DNA of 32,185 nucleotides from positions 1 through 32,185 of the forward strand of contig JAGNRZ010000018.1 in assembly GCA_017988335.1 (NCBI GenBank). Direction: 5' to 3'. This document shows, one piece after another, positions 6,999 to 16,119 of this stretch. Under the pieces are notes generated by a model, which saw only the letters and a program-made list of their open reading frames with translations, was not told where the DNA came from and ran no database searches. How positions within the stretch are numbered: position 1 is the stretch's first letter; each line of letters opens with the position of its first letter. Position numbers and translations under genes: made by a program. The DNA is from Ferruginibacter sp. (GTDB lineage Bacteria; Bacteroidota; Bacteroidia; Chitinophagales; Chitinophagaceae).

Positions 6999-9416
6999 AT
7001 GAGAAAAATTCTCTTTTTAGCTTTTGCGGTATTAACTTTTATTACAGCTTCGGCACAGGATATTAAAAATAATCCTGGCAGTAACCATGGTAATCGTTTT
7101 GAGCAACTAGGCACTATTTTACCTACACCAAATGAGTATAGAACTGCAAGTGGTGCACCTGGACCAAAATATTGGCAACAGCGTTGTGATTATGATATTA
7201 CTTGTACACTAGATGAACCAAACAGAAGATTAACAGGGAAAGAAAAAATTACTTATTTCAATAACTCTCCTGATGTACTTACATACATTTGGTTGCAGTT
7301 AGATGAAAACGAACATAGTACTACTAATAACTCAGGTTATCAAAATAGTAGTACAATGCCAAAAACAATCACTGAAACTGATATCCAACGCTTTAGTGGT
7401 AAAATTGATAAGGATAAAGAGTATGGTTTTAATATTACCAGAGTAGCAGATGCTATGGGTAAATTATTAACCTATACTATTAACAAAACTATGATGAGAG
7501 TAGAATTGCCTACTGTTTTAAAACCAGGTCAGCAATTTGTATTTAATGTAGATTGGAATTATAATATTATTGAACGTACAAAATATGGTGGCCGTGGTGG
7601 TTACGAAAATTTTGCAGAGGATGGAAACGATTTATTTACAATGACACAGTGGTATCCACGCCTTTGTGTGTATAGCGATAATCAAGGGTGGCAAAATCAT
7701 CAATTTGTAGGCACAGGCGAATTTACTTTAACCTTTGGTAATTTTAAAGTAGCCATGACAGTACCTGCCGATCATGTGGTATTGAGTACAGGACAAGGAC
7801 AAAACTATGCACAAGTACTAAGCCCAACAGAAATGGCTCGTTGGCAAAAAGCACAAACAGCTACCGATAATGTTACAGAAATTGTAACCCTAGCAGAAGC
7901 TACCGCAAAAGAAAAAACAAAATCTACGGCTAAAAAAACTTGGATTTTTAAAGCAGATATGGTAAGAGATTTTGCATGGGGCAGTAGCCGTAAATTTATT
8001 TGGGATGCTATGCCAACCATGGTTAGTGGTAAAAAAGTAATGTGTATGAGTGGCTATGGTAAAGAGGCTTATGCTTTATATCGTAAGTATAGTACAAAAG
8101 CCGTAGCACATACTATTAAAACATATTCAAAATTTACAATACCATACCCTTACCCTGTAGCACAAAGTTTAGAAGCTGCTAACGGTATGGAGTACCCAAT
8201 GATTTGTTTCAACTTTGGACGTTGTGAAAAAGATGCAAATGGTAACTACAGCGAAAACAGTACCTACAACGAAGGCACTAAAAATGGTATGCTAGGTGTA
8301 GTAATACACGAAGTTGGGCATAACTTTTTTCCTATGATTATTAATAGTGATGAACGCCAATGGAGCTGGATGGATGAGGGTTTAAATTCATTTGTAGAAT
8401 ATTTAACTGAGGAATTATGGGATAATAAATATCCTGTAGGTAAAGGGCCAGCATATAAAATTGTAGATTATATGAAGCTGCCTAAAGACCAACTTGAACC
8501 TATAATGACGAATAGCGAAAACATTGCTTTATTTGGACCCAATGCTTACAGTAAGCCTGCTACAGGTTTAAATATTTTACGTGAAACTATTATGGGAAGA
8601 GATTTATTTGACTACTCTTTTAGAGAATATGCAAGAAGATGGGCATTTAAACACCCAACCCCAGCCGATTTATTTAGAACAATGGAAGATGCAAGTGCAG
8701 AAGATTTAGATTGGTTTTGGAGAGGATGGTTTTATGGCACAGAGCCTTGCGATATTTCATTGGATACAGTTAAATGGGCTAATTTAAATACAGATATAAG
8801 TAACAAACCTGTTGGAGCTGGTGGTGGCGGAGGTACTACAAAAATACCAGTAGCAAAACCAATACTAAATACATTTGATGATATTTCTAAAATAAGAAAT
8901 AGAGAAGATAAAAATATTGTGTTTGCTACAGATGCCGATCAATCGTTAAGAGACTTTTATTGGAAATATGCTAGAGGACTAGTAAAAGTAGATAGTACGC
9001 CTTTTGAAATTACAAGACCTGTACAAGCTATTGATACTTTTACAGAAGCTCAACGTTTTAATATTGCAGGCAAAAAAAATATGTATGAGCTTACATTTAG
9101 TAATAAAGGTGGTTTAGTAATGCCACTAATTATTGAATGGACATATACTGATGGTACAAAAGAAGTAGATAGAATTGGTGTTAACGTATGGCGTAAAAAT
9201 GAAAACAAAGTAACTAAAGCATTTATGAAAGATAAAGAAGTAGCGTCAATACAAATAGATCCTATGAGAGAAACTGCAGATATTAATACTTCAAATAATA
9301 CTTGGCCTAAATTTACTGAGCCTAGTAAATTTCAATTGTTTAAAGCCCGTTCAGGCGGAAATCCACGTGGCGGCGGCGGAGGAGGAGGTAATCCAATGCA
9401 AAAAGAAATTAAATAA
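6999..9416 (+). CDS. exported M1 family zinc aminopeptidase
   Basis: The 805-aa product begins with a signal peptide (MRKILFLAFAVLTFITASAQ). A beta-rich N-terminal domain is followed by the catalytic domain with NGMEYPM (residues 395-401, equivalent to the GAMEN substrate motif) and the zinc site HEVGH (437-441) with the third ligand Glu460 in WMDEGLNSFVEY. All catalytic residues expected of M1 are present. It should cleave N-terminal residues from peptides in the periplasm or at the cell surface. Two Gly-rich stretches stand out: GAGGGGG between the catalytic and C-terminal parts, and a Gly-rich tail close to the C-terminus. No T9SS sorting domain is visible. Probable operon with hupE; a good terminator follows. 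Confidence 0.93.
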   Translation: MRKILFLAFAVLTFITASAQDIKNNPGSNHGNRFEQLGTILPTPNEYRTASGAPGPKYWQQRCDYDITCTLDEPNRRLTGKEKITYFNNSPDVLTYIWLQLDENEHSTTNNSGYQNSSTMPKTITETDIQRFSGKIDKDKEYGFNITRVADAMGKLLTYTINKTMMRVELPTVLKPGQQFVFNVDWNYNIIERTKYGGRGGYENFAEDGNDLFTMTQWYPRLCVYSDNQGWQNHQFVGTGEFTLTFGNFKVAMTVPADHVVLSTGQGQNYAQVLSPTEMARWQKAQTATDNVTEIVTLAEATAKEKTKSTAKKTWIFKADMVRDFAWGSSRKFIWDAMPTMVSGKKVMCMSGYGKEAYALYRKYSTKAVAHTIKTYSKFTIPYPYPVAQSLEAANGMEYPMICFNFGRCEKDANGNYSENSTYNEGTKNGMLGVVIHEVGHNFFPMIINSDERQWSWMDEGLNSFVEYLTEELWDNKYPVGKGPAYKIVDYMKLPKDQLEPIMTNSENIALFGPNAYSKPATGLNILRETIMGRDLFDYSFREYARRWAFKHPTPADLFRTMEDASAEDLDWFWRGWFYGTEPCDISLDTVKWANLNTDISNKPVGAGGGGGTTKIPVAKPILNTFDDISKIRNREDKNIVFATDADQSLRDFYWKYARGLVKVDSTPFEITRPVQAIDTFTEAQRFNIAGKKNMYELTFSNKGGLVMPLIIEWTYTDGTKEVDRIGVNVWRKNENKVTKAFMKDKEVASIQIDPMRETADINTSNNTWPKFTEPSKFQLFKARSGGNPRGGGGGGGNPMQKEIK

Positions 9417-9440
9417 TAATCACTATATCAATAAATTAAT

Positions 9441-9470
9441 AAAAAGGTGCTTTTTTTAAGCACTTTTTTA
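9441..9470 (+). terminator. rho-independent terminator after M1 peptidase
   Basis: GTGCTT pairs with AAGCAC. The stem is extended by an A-run on the left pairing with a T-run on the right, which also supplies the U-tract. It lies 25 nt after the peptidase stop. The rest of the gap to 9687 shows only a 6-bp inverted repeat, TGAAGC/GCTTCA, at 9651-9668. Confidence 0.75.
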
Positions 9471-9687
9471 TTGGTTTTATAATTTATTATATATAGCTTC
9501 GTGTAAACCTTGTTCCACAATTCCTTTTTAAACCTACCATTTTCCAATCGCCTCTAAGTTATTTTATTAAATAGAATAATTTGCTTGTGTTTATTCGCCA
9601 GTATTAGTTTTCTATATCCATCATTCTATATAAAGCCTTACCAATTTCTGTGAAGCCAACTTGCTTCACCAATTAAACTTTATTAAA

Positions 9688-11145
9688 ATGAAAAAAAAAT
9701 TCACCCTTTTTGTAGGCATCATTATATTGATTTGCCTACAAGCAAAAAAACTTTCGGCTCAATGCTCATTTATTAGCCCAACTGTTCAAATTAACAACAT
9801 CCAAAGCTCCACAGGAGGAAATTGCGAAATCACAATGAACTTGTCATTTAATATTATTACTAATTCAGGTAATAAAATTGTGTTTATACATTTATGGAGA
9901 CAACCAGATTATCCTAATTTAAATTATGGTTGTAATCAATGTCAGCCTTCAGCAACTGATTTAAGTGCTACGATTGCAAATTTTGTGATTAACAATTTTG
10001 GCACATCTCCTGTTTTTGAAACAACTTACGGGCCAGCTAATAGTGTGGTGGTTAAAACACCCACCAATAATCCTGGCTTAAGTATTGCAAAATATACGTC
10101 ATCTGTAGCTGGTGCAGATAGTATTGTTGTGTCAAATGTAAAAATAACTATACCAGGGGCTTGTACAAATTCCTTTAGTTTTCAAGGCGATTCATGGAGT
10201 AGTAATGCTAATAACAATAATCCTGTAGTGCATTGTGCCATGGAGGGCTTTGTAATTGGTGGTACAGATCCAAATGTATCGTTAACTAGAACTTGTGCTT
10301 CTTATAATTTAACAGTATCTACAATTTCTACAACTAGAGATATTTATTATGATATTTTTATGGATGATGGCGATGGTGTTTATGAAGGTACTGCTGGTGC
10401 TACACCCGATATCTTAATTACAACAATAGGTAGCGGTAGTGCAATATCAGTTACTCCTGGTACTCCTTATACTACAGGACCTATCTTATTAAATGCTCCA
10501 TACAATTCTAGCCCTTATACATTACGTAAAATGTATGCGGCTGTATCCACAATAGGGCAAAGCTTTATTAGTTTATCAGAGTCAAATAATATGGGTTCTT
10601 GTGGTTTAGCACCCATCACCTTATCCGATTTTTATGCTCAGCGTAAAAATAGTAGCCTAGTTCAACTTAGCTGGAAAACATCTACAGAAATTAATGCAAA
10701 AGGATTTGATATAGAGCGTAAAACTGATAATGGTTTTGTAAAAGTGGGTTTTGTTGCTGCAACCAATATTGCAAGCGGTGCTAGTTATTCTTATCAAGAT
10801 AATAATACATACAAGGCTGTAAGCCAGTACAGAATTAAAATGGTAGATAAAGACAATACTTACAAATTATCAGAAACAAGAAGCATTAAAGGCAATACTA
10901 CAGTAAATGATTTTACTGTATTCCCTAATCCATCTTCTGGTTCAACAAAAATTTCAATTAGCGATTTATCCGAACCTACAGATGTTCAGTTAATAGACAA
11001 TTCTGGTAAAATAATTAAAACATTAGTAATGACTACTACTAATTCAATTGAATTAACTAATCTACAAAAAGGGTTATACTTAATTAGATTGAGGAATAGA
11101 GTTACTGGTGACATAGCTACAAAAAAACTTTCAGTAGTAAAATAA
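9688..11145 (+). CDS. T9SS-sorted cell-surface protein
   Basis: The 485-aa product has a signal peptide ending LSAQ (about residue 25), a Cys-rich beta domain (about 25-190, including NYGCNQCQ), a second beta module with a Ca-binding-like DDGDGVYEG loop (about 230), a fibronectin-like module of the kind common in T9SS substrates (LSDFYAQRKNSSLVQLSWK, about 310-400), and a C-terminal type A sorting domain with FTVFPNPSSG, LIDNSGKIIK and the closing KGLYLIRL. It should cross the outer membrane through the type IX system and stay on the surface or be released. No catalytic motif is seen, so binding or adhesion is likely. The ATG at 9688 is chosen over a TTG 27 nt upstream because it begins the signal peptide. 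A strong terminator follows. Confidence 0.85.
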   Translation: MKKKFTLFVGIIILICLQAKKLSAQCSFISPTVQINNIQSSTGGNCEITMNLSFNIITNSGNKIVFIHLWRQPDYPNLNYGCNQCQPSATDLSATIANFVINNFGTSPVFETTYGPANSVVVKTPTNNPGLSIAKYTSSVAGADSIVVSNVKITIPGACTNSFSFQGDSWSSNANNNNPVVHCAMEGFVIGGTDPNVSLTRTCASYNLTVSTISTTRDIYYDIFMDDGDGVYEGTAGATPDILITTIGSGSAISVTPGTPYTTGPILLNAPYNSSPYTLRKMYAAVSTIGQSFISLSESNNMGSCGLAPITLSDFYAQRKNSSLVQLSWKTSTEINAKGFDIERKTDNGFVKVGFVAATNIASGASYSYQDNNTYKAVSQYRIKMVDKDNTYKLSETRSIKGNTTVNDFTVFPNPSSGSTKISISDLSEPTDVQLIDNSGKIIKTLVMTTTNSIELTNLQKGLYLIRLRNRVTGDIATKKLSVVK

Positions 11146-11165
11146 TTGTACACACTTGAAAAACT

Positions 11166-11194
11166 GCCGCTCAAAAATTTGAGCGGCTTTTTTT
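11166..11194 (+). terminator. strong rho-independent terminator
   Basis: A perfect inverted repeat with arms GCCGCTCAA and TTGAGCGGC (11166-11187) is followed by seven T. It ends the T9SS gene. The promoter of the next gene begins directly after the T-run. Confidence 0.9.
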
Positions 11195-11195
11195 G

Positions 11196-11203
11196 TACTT
11201 TTA
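11196..11203 (+). promoter_or_regulatory. -7-like box abutting the esterase start
   Basis: TACTTTTA differs from TAnnTTTG only at the last base and ends 3 nt before the ATG at 11207. If used, the esterase mRNA would be leaderless or nearly so. Confidence 0.3.
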
Positions 11204-11206
11204 TTT

Positions 11207-12025
11207 ATGGTTAAAATTATAAAATTAGCTTTCGTCTTTTGTGTAGTTGTAAATTTTTCTTTTGCCGCCAAGGTAGATACTGTTGCTATCTATAGCACCG
11301 CTATGCAAAAATCAATTAACTGTGTAGTTGTTAAGCCAGATGGTTATAAAAAGAAAAAAGCTTTTTCAGTAGTATACTTATTACATGGCTACAGTGGCGA
11401 CTATAGCAACTGGATTGTAAAAGTACCAAGCCTTAAAAAATATGCAGACAATTTTAATTTACTTTTAGTTTGCCCCGATGGAGGCTTTAGCAGCTGGTAT
11501 TTTGATAGCCCAATAGATACCACTTATAAATACGAAACACATATTGTTAACGAGGTAGTAAGTTATATCGACTCTCATTATAAAACCATTCCCAATAAAA
11601 CCAATAGAGCTATTACCGGTTTAAGTATGGGTGGGCATGGTGCATTTTTTTTAGCCTTACGTCACCCTAATATATTTGGAGTTATAGGTGCTACAAGTGG
11701 TGGCGTTAATTTAAAAGAAAGTAAAAATAAATATGATATTGCCAAGCGTATTGGCGACACACTCAACTACGCTAATAATTGGAACAATTTAACAATTATA
11801 AACCTAATAGAAAAATATGCTACAACAAACCAATCTATGATTTTTGATTGCGGCATAAAAGATATATTTATTAATGGCAACAGGCAGCTACATCAAAAAA
11901 TGTTACAGCTAAATATTACACATACTTATATCGAAAGAGAAGGGGAGCATAACTGGGCATATTGGCAAAATGCTATTCCTTATCAACTATTATTTTTTAA
12001 AAATTACTTTAGTACTAATCATTGA
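11207..12025 (+). CDS. secreted esterase, esterase D/feruloyl esterase-like
   Basis: The 272-aa protein has a signal peptide ending FSFAAK and a PF00756-type alpha/beta hydrolase domain. The nucleophile elbow is GLSMGGHGA with Ser140. The likely acid is in DCGIKD (Asp214 or Asp219), and the base is His248 in EGEHNW. The oxyanion-side segment SVVYLLHGYSGD and the LLVCPDGGFSSWY stretch also fit the family. Members hydrolyse acyl esters such as feruloyl-polysaccharides, S-formylglutathione or siderophore esters; export argues against the formylglutathione role. The gene is monocistronic, between a terminator and a convergent MORN-like gene. Confidence 0.85.
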   Translation: MVKIIKLAFVFCVVVNFSFAAKVDTVAIYSTAMQKSINCVVVKPDGYKKKKAFSVVYLLHGYSGDYSNWIVKVPSLKKYADNFNLLLVCPDGGFSSWYFDSPIDTTYKYETHIVNEVVSYIDSHYKTIPNKTNRAITGLSMGGHGAFFLALRHPNIFGVIGATSGGVNLKESKNKYDIAKRIGDTLNYANNWNNLTIINLIEKYATTNQSMIFDCGIKDIFINGNRQLHQKMLQLNITHTYIEREGEHNWAYWQNAIPYQLLFFKNYFSTNH

Positions 12026-12039
12026 TTGCTTAATACTAA

Positions 12040-12723
12040 CTACTGGTAAGTAGCTCCATCCCTTATCACTTTTTTCTTGCCTTTATTTTTCTTTTCCCAT
12101 TCAAGCATTTCTGCAGTTTTGGGTACTTCTTTTTTCTTTTCGTTAGTGGCTACTTTTGCTACAGGTGCAGCATTAGGATCTTTTTCTAAAAGCCCTCTAT
12201 CATATTTTTCTGTTTTAACTAATCTGCCACTACCATCAGCAGAGTACCATCGCCACTCACCATGCTTTACACTATACTGCTCTGCTTTTACAATTTTAAA
12301 ATCTATAATTTCATCATTGCCTTGTCCGTACACAGGTATAGTGTCGTAGGGGGTTTCAGGGTCGTATCCTTTCCAATTTTCTTCTTTAACTAAATTGCCT
12401 AAGTAAGTATAATATTGTTGTAATCCATGCTTGCCACCTAATTTATATTGCTCTACACCAATTAAATCACCTTGTAAATTATACAGTCGCCAATACCCTT
12501 CTTTTTTATCATTTTTATAAATGCCCTCTTCTTCATAACCCTCATTACCCCGTTGCTCAGGAATTGTATTTACCCACTTACCTTGCTTTTGTTTTTTGGC
12601 ATCAATTAAGTTCAAGGTATCTCCATTATCCGTTAACTTATAAGTTTGCGAATATCCTTTCGTCAAAAACAAACAAATTGTTGTGGCAATAAGCAACAGT
12701 TTATGTACTTTTAAATTCTGCAT
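12040..12723 (-). CDS. exported MORN-repeat-like protein
   Basis: The 227-aa product starts with a signal peptide (hydrophobic LLLIATTICLFL, then KGYSQ). It holds several degenerate MORN-like repeats of the type G-x-W-x-x-Y, visible as KQGKWVNT, KEGYWRLYNLQGDLIG, GKHGLQQYYTYLGNLV and KHGEWRWYSADGSGRLV, separated by turns. Similar YwqK/toxin-antitoxin-like proteins are common in Bacteroidota, and their role is mostly unknown. The C-terminus is Lys/Glu-rich. The start at 12723 is preferred over an ATG 27 nt upstream because it begins the signal peptide and avoids overlap with the divergent gene. Confidence 0.75.
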   Translation of the reverse strand: MQNLKVHKLLLIATTICLFLTKGYSQTYKLTDNGDTLNLIDAKKQKQGKWVNTIPEQRGNEGYEEEGIYKNDKKEGYWRLYNLQGDLIGVEQYKLGGKHGLQQYYTYLGNLVKEENWKGYDPETPYDTIPVYGQGNDEIIDFKIVKAEQYSVKHGEWRWYSADGSGRLVKTEKYDRGLLEKDPNAAPVAKVATNEKKKEVPKTAEMLEWEKKNKGKKKVIRDGATYQ

Positions 12724-12819
12724 AACTTCAATTTTATTTTTATGAACCAAACACTGGTAATTCTATTAAGCTTCATTGGCGTCGCACTCTTGTACAGACG
12801 GTTCTTTATTCAACGTTCA

Positions 12820-15393
12820 ATGCAATCTCTCCACAAAATAGTAGTCAAAATTACATTTTTAGTTGTTTTTATAAATGTTAATTATTTACATGCACAAATT
12901 AAGCCAACTTCGGCTACAGAACGTTTAGCTGGCTTACAAAAACGTAAAAATTTAGAAGAGAATTCTTTGTTAAAAAATATTGCATACACTTCAATTGGCC
13001 CTACACAAATGAATGGTAGAGTAGTAGATGTAGAAGTAAACCCCAACGACCCAACCGAATTTTATATAGCTTATGCAAGCGGCGGATTATTTTATACAAC
13101 TACCAACGGCCAAAGCCTCACACCTGTTTTTGATAATGAAGATGCTTTTAGTATTGGTGATATTGCAGTAAAATGGGTAGCAGTACCACAATACGATTCA
13201 TTAGGACAAATAATAGGTAAAAGAAGTTATAATGAAATTTGGGTAGGCACAGGTGAGGTAAACAGCAGCCGTAGTAGCTATAGTGGTATTGGTGTATATA
13301 AAAGTAATAACAATGGTAAAAGTTGGGAGTATTTAGGTTTACCCGAAAGTCATCATATTGGTAAAATAATTTTGCACCCCACAAATGCAAGTGTAGCTTG
13401 GGTAGCAGCTTTAGGTCATCTTTATTCAGCCAATAAAGAACGTGGTGTTTTTAAAACAACCGATGGTGGTAAAACCTGGAAACACAGTTTATTTGTTGAT
13501 GAAAATACAGGTGCAGTGGAAATGGATATTAACCCAAAAAATCCAAACGAAATTTATGCAGCTATGTGGTACAGAGAGCGTAGAGCATGGGATTGGAAAG
13601 AAAGTGGTAAAACTTCTGCCTTATATAAAAGTAATGATGGTGGCGAAACTTGGAAGAATATAACACAAGCTGGTAGCGGCTTTGCTACTGGAGATAAAAT
13701 TGGTAGAATAGGTGTGGTAGTGTTCCCAAAAAATCCAAACATTATTTATGCAGTAGTAGATAACAATAATTTAAAACCAGACACAGCTAAAAAGAAAATT
13801 GATACGACTAAGTATCAACTAGATGATTTTAAAAATATTACTAAAGAAAAATTTGCCCTACTAAACGATAAAAAGCTAGACAGTTTTTTAATTAAAAATG
13901 GTTTTGATGCAAAATATAGAAGTACAAGCGTAAAAGATTTAATTGCAAAAGATAAAGTAAAACCTACTGCAGTGTACGATTGGTTGGTAGCTGATGATGG
14001 TTTTCAAAATGCAGGTATTGTTGGCTGTGAGTTATACCGAAGTGATGATGCCGGAGCTACTTGGAAAAAAGCAAATAAAAAAGAAATATCCACCTACAAT
14101 ACTTATGGTTATTACTTTGGCAAATTAAGTATGAGTGCAACAGATGAAAATAAAGTAATGATTTTAGGTTTTAATTGTTTGTACACAGATAATGGCGGCA
14201 AAACATTTATTATAAAAGATAAAAGCAATACTCACCCCGATTGGCATGCCCTTTGGGTAAACCCAAATAGAGATGGGCACTGGGTTGCAGGCCATGATGG
14301 GGGTTGTAATATTACATACGATTATGGTAAGCATTGGTTTAAAATTACAAATAATGCTGTAGGACAATTTTATGCCATAACAACTGATGACTCAAAACCT
14401 TACAATGTGTTTGGTGGCTTGCAAGATAATGGCACTTGGTATGGTAGTAGCAAAATAAATACACAATTTGATGAAGATGAAGAACTAGAGGTTGAAGCTG
14501 ATGCTTACAACTGGAAAGCTATTGGCGGCGGCGATGGTATGCAAGTACAAGTGGATTTAAGAGATAACAAAACTGTTTATAGTGGCTATCAATTTGGTTT
14601 TTATAACCGCAGAAATTTAGACGGAGGAAGACCAATCAGTATTCATCCTATGCATGAATTAGGAGAGCAAAAACTAAGATACAATTGGCAAACACCAATT
14701 TGGTTAAGCAAGCATGGCCCTGATGTATTTTATTATGGTAGTAATAAATTTCACCGCAGTTTAAACAAAGGCGAAAAATTGGAAACACTAAGTACAGATT
14801 TGACTAATGGAAAAAAAGAAGGAAAAATTCCATACGGCACTTTAACCACAATAGTTGAGTCTCCACTAAAATTTGGGTTAGTTTATGTAGGTAGTGATGA
14901 TGGAAATATCAATGTTACAAAAGATGGTGGTTATACATTTACTAATATAAGTAAAACATTGCCTGCAAATATTCCACAAGGCTTATATGTAAGCCGTGTA
15001 ATGCCATCGCAGCATAAAGAGAGTAGGGTGTATGTAACATTAAATGGATATCGCAACGATAATTTTGCACCTTATCTTTTAATGAGTGATGACTATGGCA
15101 GTACATGGATGCAGCTTGGTACAGATTTACCTTTTGAGCCTTTAAACGTTGTTAAAGAAGATCCTAAAAATGAAAATATAGTTTACGTAGGTAGCGATAA
15201 TGGTGTGTATGTTAGTTTTAACATGGGCAAATCGTTTATGAGTATGGCAGGTAAAAATTTACCTAGAGTACCAGTGCATGATATTGCAATACAACAAAGA
15301 GAAAATGAAATAATTATTGGCACACATGGCCGTAGTGCTTATGTAACTAAGTTAGATGAAGTGCAAAAAATTTATACAAAATCAATAAAATAA
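12820..15393 (+). CDS. exported Asp-box (BNR/sortilin-like) beta-propeller protein
   Basis: The 857-aa product has a signal peptide ending YLHAQ. It is built from Asp-box repeats S-x-D-x-G-x-T-W, about eight of which are visible: SNNNGKSW, TTDGGKTW, SNDGGETW, SDDAGATW, TDNGGKTF, TKDGGYTF, SDDYGSTW and the degenerate SFNMGKSF. These mark beta-propeller blades as in VPS10/sortilin and sialidases. A charged insertion (about residues 320-385) interrupts the blades. The closing IIIGTHGRSAYV is typical of the Bacteroidota VPS10-like family. No sialidase catalytic residues are evident, so binding is more likely than hydrolysis. An in-frame ATG at 12742 would add 26 residues before the signal peptide, so 12820 is preferred. 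The acyl-CoA-binding gene follows after 7 nt. Confidence 0.82.
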   Translation: MQSLHKIVVKITFLVVFINVNYLHAQIKPTSATERLAGLQKRKNLEENSLLKNIAYTSIGPTQMNGRVVDVEVNPNDPTEFYIAYASGGLFYTTTNGQSLTPVFDNEDAFSIGDIAVKWVAVPQYDSLGQIIGKRSYNEIWVGTGEVNSSRSSYSGIGVYKSNNNGKSWEYLGLPESHHIGKIILHPTNASVAWVAALGHLYSANKERGVFKTTDGGKTWKHSLFVDENTGAVEMDINPKNPNEIYAAMWYRERRAWDWKESGKTSALYKSNDGGETWKNITQAGSGFATGDKIGRIGVVVFPKNPNIIYAVVDNNNLKPDTAKKKIDTTKYQLDDFKNITKEKFALLNDKKLDSFLIKNGFDAKYRSTSVKDLIAKDKVKPTAVYDWLVADDGFQNAGIVGCELYRSDDAGATWKKANKKEISTYNTYGYYFGKLSMSATDENKVMILGFNCLYTDNGGKTFIIKDKSNTHPDWHALWVNPNRDGHWVAGHDGGCNITYDYGKHWFKITNNAVGQFYAITTDDSKPYNVFGGLQDNGTWYGSSKINTQFDEDEELEVEADAYNWKAIGGGDGMQVQVDLRDNKTVYSGYQFGFYNRRNLDGGRPISIHPMHELGEQKLRYNWQTPIWLSKHGPDVFYYGSNKFHRSLNKGEKLETLSTDLTNGKKEGKIPYGTLTTIVESPLKFGLVYVGSDDGNINVTKDGGYTFTNISKTLPANIPQGLYVSRVMPSQHKESRVYVTLNGYRNDNFAPYLLMSDDYGSTWMQLGTDLPFEPLNVVKEDPKNENIVYVGSDNGVYVSFNMGKSFMSMAGKNLPRVPVHDIAIQQRENEIIIGTHGRSAYVTKLDEVQKIYTKSIK

Positions 15394-15400
15394 AAAACAA

Positions 15401-15658
15401 ATGGAATTACTACAACAATTTGAAGCAGCAAGAGAACTTACAAAAACATTTACTGAAAAGCCAGATAATGAAACTTTGTTAAAGCTATACTCATACTATA
15501 AACAAGGTAGCGAAGGAGATGTAAATATTGAAGAGCCAACCAATATGTTTGACTTTGTAGGTAAAGCAAAATATAATGCATGGCATTCTTTAAAAGGTAT
15601 TTCTAAAGAAGATGCCATGCAAAAATATATTGACTTAGTACATAAAGTAAAAGGTTAA
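15401..15658 (+). CDS. acyl-CoA-binding protein
   Basis: An 85-aa, four-helix ACBP, the usual length. Diagnostic residues are LLKLYSYYKQGSEGDVN and KAKYNAWHSLKGISKEDAMQKYI, including the Tyr and Lys that contact the CoA 3'-phosphate and adenine and the Lys-x-x-Ala-Trp segment (Tyr-Asn-Ala-Trp here) that lines the acyl site. It buffers and carries long-chain acyl-CoA in the cytosol. ACBPs are widespread in eukaryotes and patchy in bacteria. Its position 7 nt after an exported propeller gene suggests co-transcription but gives no functional link that I can see. It ends tail to tail with the lipoprotein gene. Confidence 0.92.
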   Translation: MELLQQFEAARELTKTFTEKPDNETLLKLYSYYKQGSEGDVNIEEPTNMFDFVGKAKYNAWHSLKGISKEDAMQKYIDLVHKVKG

Positions 15659-15661
15659 TTA

Positions 15662-16108
15662 TTATTGCTTTTGAAAATGCAATATCTTATTATCTCCACC
15701 AGCAGTTGTTGAGTAGCCCAGTTCCAGAATTGGAGTGGTAAACTTTGTAAAAGTCCATTCTCGGTTTAAGAAAATAAACTCACTTGGGGGTGTAGGTAAA
15801 GTAAAAGTTACTTTACTAAAATCTGCATTAGCAGCCCAAGTACCAGTAACGGAAAATAAATTATTTGCAGCAGTAAATACGCCACCAGTAGCACATGTAA
15901 AGGTATATGCACTATAGTTAGATGTTACATTAGCACCATTATCTATAGCTAAATGTATAGTTAATGTTTTGTTTAATACATTGTTATTGAAAAAAGCTGT
16001 ACTATCAACTGTTTCACTTTCTTTTTTGCAACCACTAGTTGTAAAGAGCAAAAGAGTAGCAGCTATTACAGCAATACAAAATTTTAATTTATTAAATAGA
16101 AGTGTCAT
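15662..16108 (-). CDS. small lipoprotein of unknown function
   Basis: The 148-aa product has a clear lipobox (FTTSGC) with the lipidated Cys27, followed by KKESET. The mature part is beta-rich and rich in Thr, Asn and Phe, with phrases such as LFSVTGTWAANADFSKVTF, suggesting a small beta-sandwich. No family is recognised. It begins 12 nt after the stop of the M32 carboxypeptidase gene on the same strand, so the two probably form an operon. Confidence 0.78.
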   Translation of the reverse strand: MTLLFNKLKFCIAVIAATLLLFTTSGCKKESETVDSTAFFNNNVLNKTLTIHLAIDNGANVTSNYSAYTFTCATGGVFTAANNLFSVTGTWAANADFSKVTFTLPTPPSEFIFLNREWTFTKFTTPILELGYSTTAGGDNKILHFQKQ

Positions 16109-16119
16109 AATTTTTAATT

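Noticed and set aside
12742..12819. N-terminal extension of the propeller protein from the ATG at 12742
   Set aside because: It would bury the signal peptide behind 26 residues and overlap the divergent gene's leader; the ATG at 12820 begins the signal peptide exactly.
12820..15393. Sialidase or glycosyl hydrolase activity for the Asp-box protein
   Set aside because: Asp-boxes are structural; the Arg triad and catalytic Tyr/Glu context of sialidases are not evident.
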